A stretch of 6,214 nucleotides of DNA, from the NCBI GenBank assembly GCA_004376325.1, contig SOKC01000077.1, positions 1-6,214 on the forward strand, given 5' to 3'. Under the pieces are notes generated by a model. The model was not told the origin of the DNA, did no database searches, and was given only the letters and a program-made list of their open reading frames with translations. The position numbers were made by a program, and so were the translations under genes. Positions within the stretch are counted from its first letter, which is position 1. Each line of letters begins with the position of its first letter. This document shows positions 5,839 to 6,214 of this stretch, in pieces. Origin of the DNA: Actinomycetota bacterium. GTDB taxonomy: Bacteria; Actinomycetota; Humimicrobiia; Humimicrobiales; Humimicrobiaceae.

Positions 5839-6015
5839 TTATTTAAATAATTGTGAGCAAGCCTGGTGGGTTCTGGAAGACTGATTTTCGCCTTTAATCT
5901 GTCTATTTTTCTCAACTACTACTATATCCTTGCCGGAATCTCTGGAAAGTTCATAAGCCACCGCACAGCCTATAACTCCCCCGCCGACTATTGTGATTTG
6001 AACTTCTAGAGACAT
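5839..6015 (-). pseudogene. Truncated FAD-dependent oxidoreductase (L-2-hydroxyglutarate/glycerol-3-phosphate dehydrogenase-like), N-terminal remnant
   Basis: The 58-residue reading frame starts MSLEVQITIVGGGVIGCAVA at ATG 6015. It carries the first beta-alpha-beta of an FAD-binding fold: GGGVIG is the dinucleotide loop, YELS follows, then DIVVVEKN, where the Glu would bind the adenosine ribose. Next comes GENQSSR, matching the GxxxSSRNS element of DAO-type oxidoreductases such as L-2-hydroxyglutarate oxidase. After SSR the family resemblance stops abruptly (THQACSQLFK) and a TAA follows; intact relatives have roughly 400-500 residues. The break is within the window, so this is a real truncation, not an edge effect. 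No Shine-Dalgarno precedes the ATG. It is most likely a dead 5' fragment left by a deletion or rearrangement. Which member of the DAO superfamily it came from cannot be decided. Confidence 0.75.
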
Positions 6016-6091
6016 GATATTTTAAAGTTAGTAAGATAATAATTACTGCTACTGGTAAAACACTATGTGGTATATTTTATTTGTTAGTTGA

Positions 6092-6214
6092 ATTTGTCAC
6101 AAGGAAAAATTTATCTGGCGTTGTGTGTTTGAAAAAATTCGAACAGATTTTACCCAAACTAACAGGAATACTTTTAATGAATTGTTAGCTGAAATTAAAT
6201 TAAACATTGGGTTT
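6092..6214 (+). other. Right-edge stretch with an unassigned open frame
   Basis: After a TGA at 6089-6091 a plus-strand frame stays open for 41 codons to the edge, reading KFIWRCVFEKIRTDFTQTNR near its start and NELLAEIKLNIGF at the end. There is no ATG, GTG or TTG with a Shine-Dalgarno at its beginning, so if genuine it is a remnant or the middle of a broken gene. I do not recognise the family, and a chance open frame is quite possible in AT-rich DNA. Nothing else is recognisable in 6016-6091. Confidence 0.2.

Overview
The window is AT-rich, bacterial DNA. Most confidently coding sequence lies on the minus strand, with purine-rich Shine-Dalgarno sites (AAGGAGG, GGGAG, GGAGAGG) and a textbook sigma70/sigmaA promoter. 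Gene content (an Rrf2 regulator with three cysteines, two PLP-dependent sulfhydrylases, a DUF362 protein carrying two 4Fe-4S motifs) suggests a low-GC anaerobe, for example Clostridia-like or an uncultured lineage of similar lifestyle. The sequence alone does not settle the phylum.

Right to left, in the direction of transcription: (a) 5839-6015 is a 58-residue remnant of an FAD-dependent oxidoreductase that keeps the dinucleotide-binding fold start and little else. (b) 4772-5641 encodes an unrecognised protein with a charged amphipathic N-terminal half and four predicted membrane segments, starting at TTG behind a perfect Shine-Dalgarno. (c) 4454-4722 is a collapsed squalene-cyclase/prenyltransferase-like gene: its N-terminal and C-terminal ends survive in different frames, and its stop overlaps the next start as ATGA. 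(d) 3243-4457 is an intact DUF362 protein with a C-terminal double 4Fe-4S ferredoxin module. (e) 2949-3206, on the plus strand, is a fragment of an IS91-type (Y2) transposase.

The left half is a sulfur-assimilation cluster: rrf2-type regulator (2283-2723), O-acetylhomoserine sulfhydrylase (883-2175) and cysteine synthase (1-796, cut by the window edge). They are co-oriented with gaps of about 107 and 86 bases and no visible terminator between them. A perfect TTGACA-16-TATAAT promoter precedes the regulator, and an inverted repeat overlaps its -10 box. This fits an autoregulated operon controlling sulfide incorporation into homocysteine and cysteine. The regulator combines IscR-like cysteines with a C-terminal isoleucine, the feature used by serine acetyltransferase tails, and apparently CymR, to dock into CysK. 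A CymR-CysK-like sensing complex encoded in one operon is therefore plausible, and it is the most interesting hypothesis here.

The right half looks like a decaying region, with three broken genes between or beside intact ones. No RNA genes, CRISPR arrays, riboswitches or complete insertion sequences were seen.
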